64,000 nucleotides of DNA from Lachnospiraceae bacterium (GCA_910574745.1 CAJTCE010000014.1:1-64000), one strand, 5' to 3'; shown: positions 1 through 9,587, counted from the first letter of the stretch. Translations and numbers: made by a program. The notes: generated by a model from the letters alone, not told the origin.

Positions 1-171
1 ACACGATTTTTACATTCTCACGAATGGCAACTTCAAAATAAGCATACCACAATTTCAAAAAAATCTCATCTAATATCAAGGGAAAAGTGCGCCCTTTTTT
101 CCACATTTATCTGATATCTTTCCAAAACTTCACAATATTCAGTTATCAAAATACAAATCTAAGCCAACTCA

Positions 172-3100
172 TTATGAATCCGAGAGGCTATAAACCTCTG
201 CTACAGGGGACATAGGACTTTTTTGTCCAAAAGCGTCCACCGCCTTTACGTAATATTTATAAGTCTTATCATCCTCCACATCGCTGTCTCTGTACCAGCT
301 TGCATTTCTTCCCTCAATATCTGCGATTTTTCCGCTGTCCGACCTGCCGGAACCGATTCTGTAAAGCTCATATCCCACACAGTCGCCGCTTCTGCTGATA
401 TCCCAGCTTATGACCACAGTTCCTCCGTCGTCCTTAGCCGATACTGTTTCCGGGGCCGCCGGCGCCGTCCGATCCAGCGTATAGGTAACAATCTGTTCCC
501 CTGAATTGCCATCGGAATCCGTGATCCTGTACCTGATATCCAGATCTCCTTCCACAGAAAGCCCTGCAATATTCCAGTTATATACGGCATAAAAGGTTTT
601 CGCATCCAGATCTCTTTGCCCCAAAGGCGACGGGGTTATGGTAATCCATCTTTCCTCTGTCTTGTCATAATACTCCATGGTAACGGCATTTCCCTTACTG
701 CCTCCGCCGTTTTCAAAATGAACCTCCAGCTTTACGCTCTCTCCTCCGATAATCTCATAATCCTTCGGAAATACTGCCGTAATACGGGGCATAAAAACCA
801 CGCCGTCCATTCCCCGGCTTTTTTCGGACTCATTCCCTGCCTCATCCACCGCCATAACACAATAGGTATATACGGTATTTTCCAAAAGTCCGCTGTCCTT
901 ATAGCCTGTTTCAGCGCCGCTGTAAACCATTTCCCCGTCCCGGTAAAGACGGTATTCCTTTACCGCCACATTATCCCTGCTCTTTTCCCATTTCAAGGTA
1001 ATGGAAGAACCTGTCCGCTCTGTGATTTCCGGCGTTCCCGGCACGGAAGGCGCTTGGTCGTCCTCGGGTGTAGCCACTGTGCACTCCGGGGATGATGCCG
1101 CGCTTATTTTATCCGGATTATAGGGATAAACAGTATAAACATAGGTTTCTCCCGGCAAAAGCCCCGTATCCTTACAAGTGAGCTCTGTGGTTGTTCCCAG
1201 CCTTACCCCGTCACGATAAACGGCAAAGCCCTTTACCACGCCTTCTTCCCATTCCCCTTGGAAACGAAGAGTTGCCGATGTGACCGTAACCTCCTCTGCC
1301 GCAAGGGAAGAAACCGGCTTCGGGATAACGGCTCCCGGCGTAATATAAATAACTCTGTCCGCCAAAGCTTCCGGTCCGTAGGGAATGTCATAGCCGTCCT
1401 CTTTTCCGCTTCCTATGGAAAGCCCCGCAGTCAGCTCCAGGGTGGCAAAATGTATTTTCTGGCTGTTAGTAATTTTAATTGCCTGTTTCACGTTTGTTCC
1501 CGCCGGAGCGTTTTTCCGCCTGAAAATGGTATAATGCTCCCTAGTGGCCACAAAGCTTCTGCCGCCTCCAATGGAATTAAAATCTCCCGTAATCTCCAAC
1601 GTTCCGTCCGTAAGATACCCTTCATGGCCGGCAGTCCCTATAAAGCTTACGTCTCCCTTTACCAGCACATAGGTTTTATCATCCATGACAAATAAGCCCT
1701 GATTTCTCACAGTCAGCGCCTGCTCCAAAACCAAAGCTGCCTTGTCCGTATATACTTTTCCGTCCACGATCAACACGCCGGCACGAATGGCTTCATCCCC
1801 GCAATGAAGTTCCCCCTGCTCCCCTACGCTCAGGATTCCGTCTATGGCAATACTTCCTTCTGCGCTACAGCTTCCTTCCAGGATAACATTTCCCCCAAAG
1901 CATCCGTCCTTTAACCGGCCTATATCCTGCAAAACCACGCTGCCGCTGCCGGTTGCTTTCCTGCTCAAATCCTCCACACATCCCCCGATCAGTACGTTTT
2001 CCATAAAGGAAACGCCTTCCGGAGAACTGTTTTTAATTGCAAGATCATAAAGCATGATGGGCATTTCACTGTAAATACTCTGTTTTTTCTGCCCCATTAA
2101 AGTCATGGCTCCGCCAAATGCAAAAGCATTGTCGCCTATCTGCTGCAAATCTCCCGAAAGCTCTATGGAGCCCTTTATTAAATCCCCTGTAATATCCTCT
2201 TTTGCATCTATGATCAGATTGCCTTTTATAGCAACGCTATCCTCTTCATTCTCCATGAGAAGATGTCCTTCTCCCGAAGAATACAAATATTTTTTCTCAT
2301 CCGGTTCCATTTCCGAAATATCGGAATTATCCAGCCTCCTGGACTGGAAACGCAGATTTCCTTCTACGACCAGTCTGCCGCCGTTAACATTAACCCATCC
2401 GTCCTGCAAGATCAAATCGCCTTGGATGGTCAGCGTATGACCGTTTAAATCCAGCGTATCATCCAAAAGGGTAAAATCTCCTGCGGCAATATAATCCTCA
2501 GTCAGAGTAAAACCGTAAATGCCGCTGCCGTCCCCTATAGTCAGCCTGCATCCGTTGAGAATCAGTTTGTTTTTCCTGATCGTCTTTTCCGAATACACTC
2601 CTGCCGCGCTGTAATTTTGAAGCTCCAAAGTTCCGAAGGTAGATGTGCAGTCCACGGTCTGCAGACCGGTTCCGCTTAAAATTACCCTGTGGTCCGTGCC
2701 ATAAATCTGCTCCCCTTTATCCCTATAGTCCCCCTTTACCTCCAGAGTACCGAAAGAGAATTGCGAATCGGCGGTTTCTTTCATAAAATCTCCGTTTATG
2801 AGCAGATGATCATTTTCGTTCTGCATTCTGATGCCGAATGCGCTGTACCGGTTCGCCGGCACAATGCAGGTATCTCCCTGCACCTCCACCCGGGAGTTAT
2901 CCATGGCTAAAATACCTTCTATAAGCAGACTGCCACCCACCGAAAGATGAGCGTCCTTCACTTTAACATCCGCTGCTGTACTTGAACCGCCATAGTGTAA
3001 AACCTTGAAATTCCCGCCGATTTCCACATCTTCCTTGACTTCCATAATGGCGCTGTTCACAATGCCGCCCGCAAAATAATTGCCCTTCAACTGATCTGTG

Positions 3101-6100
3101 GAAGAAACAGACAGATATCCATTTATGTTCTGTCCCCTCTCAGTATCCACCTCTCCTGTTACACAGGGTTCCCCTTTAAAAGTCACACCTGCCGCACTGT
3201 TATTGGTAATTTTTAAACCGGCAATACGGGAACCGTCCAAAGAAGAGTTGGCAAACCATACGGTCTGTCCTTCTTCCCCGCTCAAAATCAGCCTGTGATT
3301 TCCCGATGCGGGAAAGCTGCATTTTTTCACAGATGCATAAGGCTCCACCTTCTCCTTCTGGACCAAATTTCCTTTTACCTCCAGAACCCCGTCCGTTAAC
3401 AGGCTGGATGTAGAGTAATAATAATCCGTATAATTGTAGGGCTTTCCCCAGGAAATGTAGAAATCCCCCTCTACCCGCACATAGTCCTCAGGCTTAGTCA
3501 TAAACAGATAACCGGTGGAAGTAGCTCCATCGTTTTCATCCCACATAGTATCGGGATTGCCCAGATAATAGCCGCCCTCTACAATAAGATTTCCGCCGTT
3601 TATATTCATGATGCCGTCCATCTGGATCAAATCGCCTTGAACAGTCAGCGTATGACCGTTTAAATCCATGGTTCCCGAGGTCAGTACCGCATTTCCTTCT
3701 ATTACCAGATCCTCCGTAAGAGTAAAACCGGTTATTCCTTCCTGGCCGAAATAAGTAACCGGACATCCGCTTTCATTGATCAGGCTGCCATAAGACAGGG
3801 GACTGTTAACACAAATTCCGTCCTTACTGCTGTTTCGAATAATAATTGTTTTAAAGTAAGAATCATTTGTTACGGAAACCGTCTGTTTCCGGCTGCCTCC
3901 TAAAATTAAAGCGGCATTGTAATTCGCCTTTCCCTGAAACGAAATATCCCCTCTAACCTCCAAGGCTCCGCCCTGAGAGCTCAATTCCAGCTTCAATTCA
4001 GAAATCCTGTAGTTTCCTTCTATCAACGCATAACTGCTGCCCGACTTCAAAATAATTCCCGCATAACTAAAGTCACTTTTTGCTTCCACATCTCCCTTTA
4101 CGGTCAGTTTTGCATCATAAAGGTTCAGATATCCGCCGGTTCCGTATTCAGGCACGCCCGTTAAATATATACTGCCGTCTACCACAAAGTCCTTATAAAC
4201 ATTCAGAACCCGCTGAATATACAAATCTCCCCCTAATTCATATTCATAATTCAAATTAAGGGTATCCAAAATAAGCATATCGCCATTATAGAATTCCCCC
4301 CATTCACTGTTATAGCCCGATTTGCACACACGGCCTTCAATATGCGATTCCCGTAAAGATTCACATTTTCCGTATACCTTATGCGCCCCTTCTATTACAA
4401 CACCTTCCGCCGAAGCATTGGTTATATACAGATTCTGGATATAAGAAAGCTTATCAAAGTTTTCCTGAAAATGAATGGTCTGCTTCTTATCCCCGCTGAT
4501 TAATACAGTATGGCTTTCCGAAGCATAGAAACCATAATTTGGAGCCTCCTCCCACTGATAGAAATTTCCTTTCAGCTCTAGACATCCTGCCGATAACTCC
4601 ACCGCCTTATACTTACCGGAATACTCATAAAAATCCCCTTCTACCAGAATATGGCCGTTCTCCCCCGCCATTTCCAGCTTTCCTTCACTGCCTCCATAGC
4701 TATAGCCGTTTGTTTCCTCTCCGCTCCTGGACTGGAAACGGTAATCTCCCTCTACAACAAGCCTTCCGTCTCCTATCACTACCGTTCCGCCACTGTGAAG
4801 GAAGCTTCCGCTAACCGTCAGAGTATGGCCGTTTAAATCCAGGACACCGCCTTTTAATACAAAATCCGTGGAGATATTTTGGTCCTCTTCCAGTATGAGG
4901 CCCGTTTCATTTACTATCTCCTGAACGGAAATTTTACACCCGTTTAAAACCAGCCGGTTCCACGCTCCGCTGCCATCCACCACAATTCCCTGAGAACTGT
5001 GGTTTTTCAATTCCAACGTCTGAAAGGATGCGCCGTTTAGCAGGTTTAAATGCTGTTCCCCTGCACCGGAAAGAATAACCCTATGCTTCCCCTTTGCACC
5101 AAAGGAACCGTCTACGGATACGTTTCCCTGACATTCCAGAATTCCATCCGTCAAATGATAAGGACTTGAAATTTTCTGGTAAAAGTCTCCTTCAACTAAT
5201 ACATAGGCTTCTTCTCGTGCCATATCCAGACCGTTGCTCTGGTTCCCCTCTTCATTTTCTATGGAAACATCGCCTTTTACATTCAGTCCGTTTCCATAAA
5301 CATGTACGCTTCCCCCGATTCCGGCGTCTCCCAAGACCTCCAGTCTGTCATATAAAGACAAATGACCCTTTTCATTTACCGTAAGCCCATCTCCAATGGT
5401 CAGGGGCGTCTTTATATCTACATCCATGCCGGAAGGCACGGTAATTCCCCCGTCAAAATAATCCTCTGTAAAGACCGTTCCATACCCTATGCCCAGATTT
5501 CCTGTAACGGTATTTCCGTTGGTGGTTATTTTTCCCGATACACAGGGATTATTTTCTAAAATAACGCCTTCTTCACTTTCGTTTTCAATGACCAGATTGG
5601 CAATCACGGAGGAATTGTTAAAGCCTGACTGCTCCATAAAAAGTCTCTGCCCTTTATTTCCTGTCAAGTACAGGGTAAATCCTTTATCGCTTCCCATGCC
5701 GGATGTATAAAAGTTCCGGGAGCTTTCCGGCGCATGCTGGACAAAGTCTCCTTTTAATTCCATAATTCCCAGATAAATTCCATTCGTCTGGACCAAAGCC
5801 TCCGTGGAAAAATTCCCCATAACGAGAAGATAGCCGTTTTCGCCCGTCATGGTAAAGGCCCCTTCTCCCGATATACGGTAATCTTTGCAGACGACCACCC
5901 TGCCCTCTCCTATTTCCAAAGTCCCGCCGGTCTGGATGAAATCGCCGTACACATAAAGGGTGTGCCCCTTTAGATCCAGCTTTCCTTCCTCCAAAACCAG
6001 GTTGTTTACCACCATATCTTCCTGCAAAACCCAGCCTTCCCCAAGGGTTAAATCCTCTTCCTCATAATGCGTTTCTCCCCGCAAAAACGCATTTATAAAA

Positions 6101-6372
6101 GCATCTATTTCTTCCCCGCCATGGGTCTTAACTTCTTCGGAAGATTCCGCTTCCATAGAAATGCCTGCTGGAGAATTTGCTGATATCTGCACTTCCCCTG
6201 ATAAATTTCCTGTTTGTTCTCCCGCCATGCTCCCTGCGTAAACCTTCGCCGTGCCCATAGAGGCAAAGCTGGAAAAGGGAAGCATTGTTATAATCAACGC
6301 CGCCGCTATTCCCTGGCGCAGTTTCCCCTTTGTTTTCCATGCATCCTTAAAAATCTTTTTTCTTTTGTTCAT
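172..6372 (-). CDS. Giant secreted repeat protein with C-terminal fibronectin-III-like domains
   Basis: About 2066 residues. A basic N-terminus and a hydrophobic stretch ending near residue 48 (FASMGTAKVYA) form a signal peptide. Four modules of about 380-400 residues follow. Each opens with a motif of the type LDLNGHTLTVxGD (near residues 130, 509, 901 and 1306) and continues with strands of the type LxVEGDY, LVEGDFY, LExKGNF and ILSGxxxQT; this short-strand, Gly/Asn-rich pattern suggests a beta-solenoid. The last ~400 residues hold two Fn3-like domains (about 1670-1850), an Ig-like segment and a third Fn3-like domain (about 1970-2060). No LPXTG, SLH or choline-binding anchor is visible, so it may be secreted or held non-covalently. 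The second ATG (MNKRKK) is chosen because GAGGG lies 9 bases upstream of it. It diverges from the agrBD genes. The ligand or function is unknown; an adhesin or matrix role is inference. Confidence 0.85.
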   Translation of the reverse strand: MNKRKKIFKDAWKTKGKLRQGIAAALIITMLPFSSFASMGTAKVYAGSMAGEQTGNLSGEVQISANSPAGISMEAESSEEVKTHGGEEIDAFINAFLRGETHYEEEDLTLGEGWVLQEDMVVNNLVLEEGKLDLKGHTLYVYGDFIQTGGTLEIGEGRVVVCKDYRISGEGAFTMTGENGYLLVMGNFSTEALVQTNGIYLGIMELKGDFVQHAPESSRNFYTSGMGSDKGFTLYLTGNKGQRLFMEQSGFNNSSVIANLVIENESEEGVILENNPCVSGKITTNGNTVTGNLGIGYGTVFTEDYFDGGITVPSGMDVDIKTPLTIGDGLTVNEKGHLSLYDRLEVLGDAGIGGSVHVYGNGLNVKGDVSIENEEGNQSNGLDMAREEAYVLVEGDFYQKISSPYHLTDGILECQGNVSVDGSFGAKGKHRVILSGAGEQHLNLLNGASFQTLELKNHSSQGIVVDGSGAWNRLVLNGCKISVQEIVNETGLILEEDQNISTDFVLKGGVLDLNGHTLTVSGSFLHSGGTVVIGDGRLVVEGDYRFQSRSGEETNGYSYGGSEGKLEMAGENGHILVEGDFYEYSGKYKAVELSAGCLELKGNFYQWEEAPNYGFYASESHTVLISGDKKQTIHFQENFDKLSYIQNLYITNASAEGVVIEGAHKVYGKCESLRESHIEGRVCKSGYNSEWGEFYNGDMLILDTLNLNYEYELGGDLYIQRVLNVYKDFVVDGSIYLTGVPEYGTGGYLNLYDAKLTVKGDVEAKSDFSYAGIILKSGSSYALIEGNYRISELKLELSSQGGALEVRGDISFQGKANYNAALILGGSRKQTVSVTNDSYFKTIIIRNSSKDGICVNSPLSYGSLINESGCPVTYFGQEGITGFTLTEDLVIEGNAVLTSGTMDLNGHTLTVQGDLIQMDGIMNINGGNLIVEGGYYLGNPDTMWDENDGATSTGYLFMTKPEDYVRVEGDFYISWGKPYNYTDYYYSTSSLLTDGVLEVKGNLVQKEKVEPYASVKKCSFPASGNHRLILSGEEGQTVWFANSSLDGSRIAGLKITNNSAAGVTFKGEPCVTGEVDTERGQNINGYLSVSSTDQLKGNYFAGGIVNSAIMEVKEDVEIGGNFKVLHYGGSSTAADVKVKDAHLSVGGSLLIEGILAMDNSRVEVQGDTCIVPANRYSAFGIRMQNENDHLLINGDFMKETADSQFSFGTLEVKGDYRDKGEQIYGTDHRVILSGTGLQTVDCTSTFGTLELQNYSAAGVYSEKTIRKNKLILNGCRLTIGDGSGIYGFTLTEDYIAAGDFTLLDDTLDLNGHTLTIQGDLILQDGWVNVNGGRLVVEGNLRFQSRRLDNSDISEMEPDEKKYLYSSGEGHLLMENEEDSVAIKGNLIIDAKEDITGDLIKGSIELSGDLQQIGDNAFAFGGAMTLMGQKKQSIYSEMPIMLYDLAIKNSSPEGVSFMENVLIGGCVEDLSRKATGSGSVVLQDIGRLKDGCFGGNVILEGSCSAEGSIAIDGILSVGEQGELHCGDEAIRAGVLIVDGKVYTDKAALVLEQALTVRNQGLFVMDDKTYVLVKGDVSFIGTAGHEGYLTDGTLEITGDFNSIGGGRSFVATREHYTIFRRKNAPAGTNVKQAIKITNSQKIHFATLELTAGLSIGSGKEDGYDIPYGPEALADRVIYITPGAVIPKPVSSLAAEEVTVTSATLRFQGEWEEGVVKGFAVYRDGVRLGTTTELTCKDTGLLPGETYVYTVYPYNPDKISAASSPECTVATPEDDQAPSVPGTPEITERTGSSITLKWEKSRDNVAVKEYRLYRDGEMVYSGAETGYKDSGLLENTVYTYCVMAVDEAGNESEKSRGMDGVVFMPRITAVFPKDYEIIGGESVKLEVHFENGGGSKGNAVTMEYYDKTEERWITITPSPLGQRDLDAKTFYAVYNWNIAGLSVEGDLDIRYRITDSDGNSGEQIVTYTLDRTAPAAPETVSAKDDGGTVVISWDISRSGDCVGYELYRIGSGRSDSGKIADIEGRNASWYRDSDVEDDKTYKYYVKAVDAFGQKSPMSPVAEVYSLSDS

Positions 6373-6836
6373 AATCATATTCCCTCATAAGTATTTTTGC
6401 CTTTTAGGGCTTTTTCTTTTGTTTATCATAAAGAAACCCTTTTGGCATTCCTTTGCATAAACCGTCCTTTTTAGACAGTTACGTATATCTTACTATAAAC
6501 AAATTTTAAATGCTTACCATATATGGAAAGAAACGGCACTTTTTTAAATTTTTTTCAACTTTTTTATTTTTTTTTGCAAAATGGATGCAATTTTCTATAA
6601 GCCATAAACCTTTATTATAACCCGAAACCAAGCAATCCCCACATTTTCCTACACAAAGCGTTAATTATCGGGACTGAAAGTTAAAAAAAGCAAAAAAATG
6701 ATGCGCAGTTATCAAAAAAAGTGCAGATGAAACTTTTCAGTCCCCAAAAACAGCCATTCGTGTAAGAAATTTTTTCTATTCCAAATTTTTGGAATATACT
6801 GGATATATCCAAATCAGGAAAGGAGTTATAAGAATT
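6373..6836. other. Divergent intergenic region, surface protein / agrB
   Basis: 464 bases without a gene, AT-rich, with long T and A runs around 6540-6580. It must carry the promoters of both flanking genes. Visible structure: a 10-bp palindrome CCATATATGG at 6517-6526; a long inverted repeat with arms at 6670-6682 and 6731-6744 (GGGACTGAAAGTT against its complement with one bulge, about 48 bases apart); a palindrome at 6778-6795; and GGATATATCC at 6801-6810. The last two lie within 60 bases of the agrB start and are plausible operator sites. Confidence 0.6.
6778..6800 (+). promoter_or_regulatory. Candidate agrB promoter -10 with overlapping palindrome
   Basis: TATACT at 6795-6800 is a good -10 hexamer; the corresponding -35 position (6772-6777, TTTTCT) is poor, as expected for an activator-dependent promoter. 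The perfect palindrome ATTCCAAA-TT-TTTGGAAT (6778-6795) fills the spacer and touches the -10. Binding by the LytTR regulator encoded nearby is inference; I could not identify a clean LytTR consensus repeat. Confidence 0.4.
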
Positions 6837-7439
6837 GTGGAGAAACTGATTAAAAAAATCGATATGGGATATCAATTGGATAAAAGAGATATGGATTTTC
6901 TGAAATTCGCTTATAAAGCGCTTTTTTATGATTGTTCCAAAATGCTTATTATGTTTCTCTTCGCCCTGGCCACTCATCGGGGGACGGCATGTCTGTTAGA
7001 CCTTTTTCTGCTTGCCGGTCTTCGCAGCAACCATGGCGGAATTCATTTAAAGCATTACTGGAGCTGCTTCGCATTATCTTTTGCGGTGTTAATCTTTTCC
7101 TTTTCTATGCCAACGCTGGTAACTGTTCAAAAACCGGCCATGCTGGCAGCATTGCTGTTTTGTATGCTCATTAATTATTTGATCGGACCTCTCAGAAGCA
7201 GGCAATGTCATGTGAAAGATATAAGTATCTTTAAAAAGAACCAGATAAGAACCTTTGCAATTGTATTCGCTTATCTGATCTCTTTATATCTTCTTCCTGC
7301 TTCTTATACACTGGCTACCGGATTTTGGACAATCATAGCGCATTCTGCACAATTAATTGTAGCAAAATGCATGCAACATTTTACGGAAAGGAGAAATTTT
7401 AATGAAGAAACTGACTCAAAACTCACACAAACTACTTAA
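6837..7439 (+). CDS. agrB: AgrB-type peptide-processing membrane protease
   Basis: 200 residues from a GTG start at 6837, chosen because AGGAG lies 11 bases upstream; an earlier in-frame TTG has no such site. AgrB is an integral membrane cysteine protease that trims the AgrD propeptide and helps form its thiolactone ring. The family signature is visible: a basic N-terminal helix, then RSNHGGIHLKHYWSC with His70 and Cys77 seven residues apart, the spacing of the catalytic pair in staphylococcal AgrB. Several hydrophobic segments follow, and the last ~15 residues are hydrophilic. Its 3' end overlaps agrD by 38 bases, indicating co-expression. Length is normal for the family. Confidence 0.93.
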   Translation: MEKLIKKIDMGYQLDKRDMDFLKFAYKALFYDCSKMLIMFLFALATHRGTACLLDLFLLAGLRSNHGGIHLKHYWSCFALSFAVLIFSFSMPTLVTVQKPAMLAALLFCMLINYLIGPLRSRQCHVKDISIFKKNQIRTFAIVFAYLISLYLLPASYTLATGFWTIIAHSAQLIVAKCMQHFTERRNFNEETDSKLTQTT

Positions 7440-7548
7440 TTCAATCGGAAAGGCTATCATTGAATTAGGTCTCGCTTATTCTACGTTTATTTTTATTGGC
7501 GGTTGGTGCATAATACTTTTCGGCGAACCTGAATTTCCTCAAGAATAA
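7402..7548 (+). CDS. agrD: AgrD-type cyclic autoinducer propeptide
   Basis: 48 residues. The ATG at 7402 is preceded by GGAAAGGAG and lies inside the 3' end of agrB in another frame. Three parts match AgrD propeptides: an amphipathic N-terminal helix (MKKLTQNSHKLLNSIGKAII), a core around IGGWCIILF, and an acidic tail GEPEFPQE. One Cys (residue 36) followed by four residues (I-I-L-F) gives the five-membered thiolactone ring typical of the family; the ring would end at Phe40 before the cleaved tail. The exact N-terminal trimming point cannot be read from sequence. A strong hairpin follows directly. Confidence 0.88.
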   Translation: MKKLTQNSHKLLNSIGKAIIELGLAYSTFIFIGGWCIILFGEPEFPQE

Positions 7549-7553
7549 CGCTT

Positions 7554-7593
7554 AAAGGAGTCAACATTCCAAACAATGTTGACTCCTTTTGTT
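7554..7593. terminator. Convergent terminator between agrD and agrC
   Basis: A perfect 15-bp stem (AAAGGAGTCAACATT at 7554-7568 paired with 7575-7589) with a six-base loop, flanked by T-rich sequence on the plus side and an A/T-rich context on the other. It lies between two convergent genes and can serve both. Confidence 0.85.
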
Positions 7594-7600
7594 AATTTTT

Positions 7601-8869
7601 CTATTTTAAGCAAAGCACTACATTAAAAACAATCTGGTCTATTCCTTCATTACTAACAAAAATTGCCTGTGTTCTTCCTTCATATCTATCGACAATCCGA
7701 TTTACGTTGGCAAGTCCTACTCCTCTACCTTCTCCTTTACTGCTAACACCTTCAAGAAACATATGCTGTATTTTTTCTGATTTTGTCCTATCACAGGGAT
7801 TTGCAATTTTTATAATCAAAATATGCTCATCTTGTGTAACAGCAAAATCAATCATTTTTATTTCTTTGTCGCTAACCTCGTCCATAGCATTATCAAATAA
7901 GTTTCCAAAAATTTCAACAAAATCTACAAAAGATATATGTTCCTCCACTCCATCAACATCTATCTCGTATTTAACCCGGATTCCTTTACCTTCCGCCTGC
8001 TCAATTTTGCTATAAATAAAACCTGCAAGTATGGAAGAAACATCGTCGCGCAACAGTCTATTTGTATTATTCTCTGCCAATAGTTCTAAGCAATATTCAT
8101 TCTGCCACTTTACCAGTTCTTTCAAGTCAGTTGCGACTGTATTCATGCTAAAAACTGCATTGATGTGATTATTAAAATCATGCTGTCTCCTTCGAACTTG
8201 TTTGATTAAGTCCTTGTAAACTAAATTATATCTTTCATATGCCAGTAGTTCTTGTTGCCTCTGCTTATTTTCAAATTTTTCTTTTTGCCATTGGAAAAGT
8301 ACTATAGAAATAATTATGGCAAGTACAGGTAACCCGATTACATCTTTCCAAGATATGAAATTAACTGTTTTAAAAAAGTTAATTATGAGCATACATACTA
8401 TTGAAGCAATCAATAGCACTAATTTTCCATAGCCCCCATTAATCAATACTATTTCAATGTATCGGTTTATTTTCAGATATCTATTCATAATCAACAGTAC
8501 TATACTGGAAAATATTATAATACATAAAATACCGATTTTATCAATGCGATTTACACGAAAAATACTGTAAACAACTATACTTCCAAACAGTTGTAATATC
8601 CCAAGCAATACAATATCCATAACAACATAAACAACCGCATCAAAGATTCTATCTCCATACTCCAGCTTACATACAATAATCAGTCCCAGATAGATCAGAT
8701 TTACAAAAGCCCCGTGTAGCCATCCTGCCTCAATGACGGATGCAATAATCAATGCCAGCGCCACATAAACCATAGTAGCAATGCCCGGTCTTTTATTTCC
8801 TTTATGTAATACATGCAGTCCTATTAAAATTGTAATGATTTCAAATAACAGATAAACCCGTTCAACCAT
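7601..8869 (-). CDS. agrC: AgrC-like sensor histidine kinase (GHKL family)
   Basis: 422 residues. Six or so hydrophobic segments fill residues 1-195 and form the membrane sensor. A linker follows, then the phospho-acceptor motif RRRQHDFNNHI (His230) and a GHKL-type ATPase domain with the N box EIFGNLFDNAMDE and the glycine-rich GEGRGVGLANV near the C-terminus. It is expected to sense the cyclic peptide made by the convergent agrBD genes and phosphorylate the LytTR regulator encoded just upstream. The start codon overlaps the end of that regulator gene by 8 bases, with GAGGA upstream, indicating translational coupling. Assignment to AgrC rests on architecture and location. Confidence 0.88.
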   Translation of the reverse strand: MVERVYLLFEIITILIGLHVLHKGNKRPGIATMVYVALALIIASVIEAGWLHGAFVNLIYLGLIIVCKLEYGDRIFDAVVYVVMDIVLLGILQLFGSIVVYSIFRVNRIDKIGILCIIIFSSIVLLIMNRYLKINRYIEIVLINGGYGKLVLLIASIVCMLIINFFKTVNFISWKDVIGLPVLAIIISIVLFQWQKEKFENKQRQQELLAYERYNLVYKDLIKQVRRRQHDFNNHINAVFSMNTVATDLKELVKWQNEYCLELLAENNTNRLLRDDVSSILAGFIYSKIEQAEGKGIRVKYEIDVDGVEEHISFVDFVEIFGNLFDNAMDEVSDKEIKMIDFAVTQDEHILIIKIANPCDRTKSEKIQHMFLEGVSSKGEGRGVGLANVNRIVDRYEGRTQAIFVSNEGIDQIVFNVVLCLK

Positions 8870-9587
8870 TCGTTAGTTCCTCATATACCTTTTTCCTGAA
8901 TGTTCTTCCTATCTCAAAGCTTCCGTATTCGCTCTTCAGTATGATCTTATTTCGGATGACGTCTACCTTATGTATATATCTTTTATTTATAATCGTATTT
9001 CTGTTGCATTGAAAAAAATGACTGCCGGGCAGATGATTTTTGATATCCGATACCGACTTATAGAAAAAACTGTTAATACCGTCCACACTTTTTACAATGA
9101 CTTTCCTGTCTTTGTAATAGACATAGACAATTTCATTGATCCGCTGCGGCCAGACACAGCCTTCATTTTTCAAGTAAATATAATTGTCCTCGTCCATGCG
9201 CTGGGGAACCTTCAACGCCTTTTCAATAACCTGTTCCACATCTTTTATGGCATAAGGCTTTTCCAGGTACTGATAACAATGCAGTTCGTCATACGCAAAC
9301 ATTTTAGGACTGTCCAAAGAAGTGGTAATAATAACCGGAGCGAACTCATATCGCTTCATATTCCGTAAAAAACTGATAAATTCAAGCCCGGAAGTATCAT
9401 GGACATAACTTTTATCCAGAATAATGTCCACGATAAACAGATCAAAAAATCTGTCTGTAACCATCATACAGGCATCCACATATTGGGTAACGCAGGTTAC
9501 TTCTGCATTCAAATCCATATTTTTAACGGCCTTTTCCAGTGAATATGCCGCAACTGTATTATCCTCAAGAATCAATACCCTTTTCAT
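8862..9587 (-). CDS. agrA: AgrA-like response regulator (REC-LytTR)
   Basis: 241 residues from the ATG that lies 9 bases after GGAGG (MKRVLILED); an ATG three codons upstream abuts the Shine-Dalgarno directly and is less likely. The receiver domain covers about 1-125, with acidic pocket LEDN (E8, D9) and phospho-acceptor Asp54 in FIVDIILD. The C-terminal LytTR DNA-binding domain (about 138-241) has the typical run ending in FFQCNRNTIINKRYI and FRKKVYEEL. Cytoplasmic transcription factor, presumably phosphorylated by the overlapping kinase. Likely targets are agrBD and perhaps the divergent giant protein (inference). Confidence 0.9.
   Translation of the reverse strand: MKRVLILEDNTVAAYSLEKAVKNMDLNAEVTCVTQYVDACMMVTDRFFDLFIVDIILDKSYVHDTSGLEFISFLRNMKRYEFAPVIITTSLDSPKMFAYDELHCYQYLEKPYAIKDVEQVIEKALKVPQRMDEDNYIYLKNEGCVWPQRINEIVYVYYKDRKVIVKSVDGINSFFYKSVSDIKNHLPGSHFFQCNRNTIINKRYIHKVDVIRNKIILKSEYGSFEIGRTFRKKVYEELTNG

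Noticed and set aside
1-171. Terminator or gene in the first 171 bases
   Set aside because: Only a weak AAGGG/CCCTT stem near 79-99 is seen, with no coding frame; not strong enough to list.
223-5710. Many plus-strand open frames of 60-160 codons opposite the giant surface gene
   Set aside because: They lack ribosome sites and domain content and follow from the repetitive composition of the gene on the other strand.
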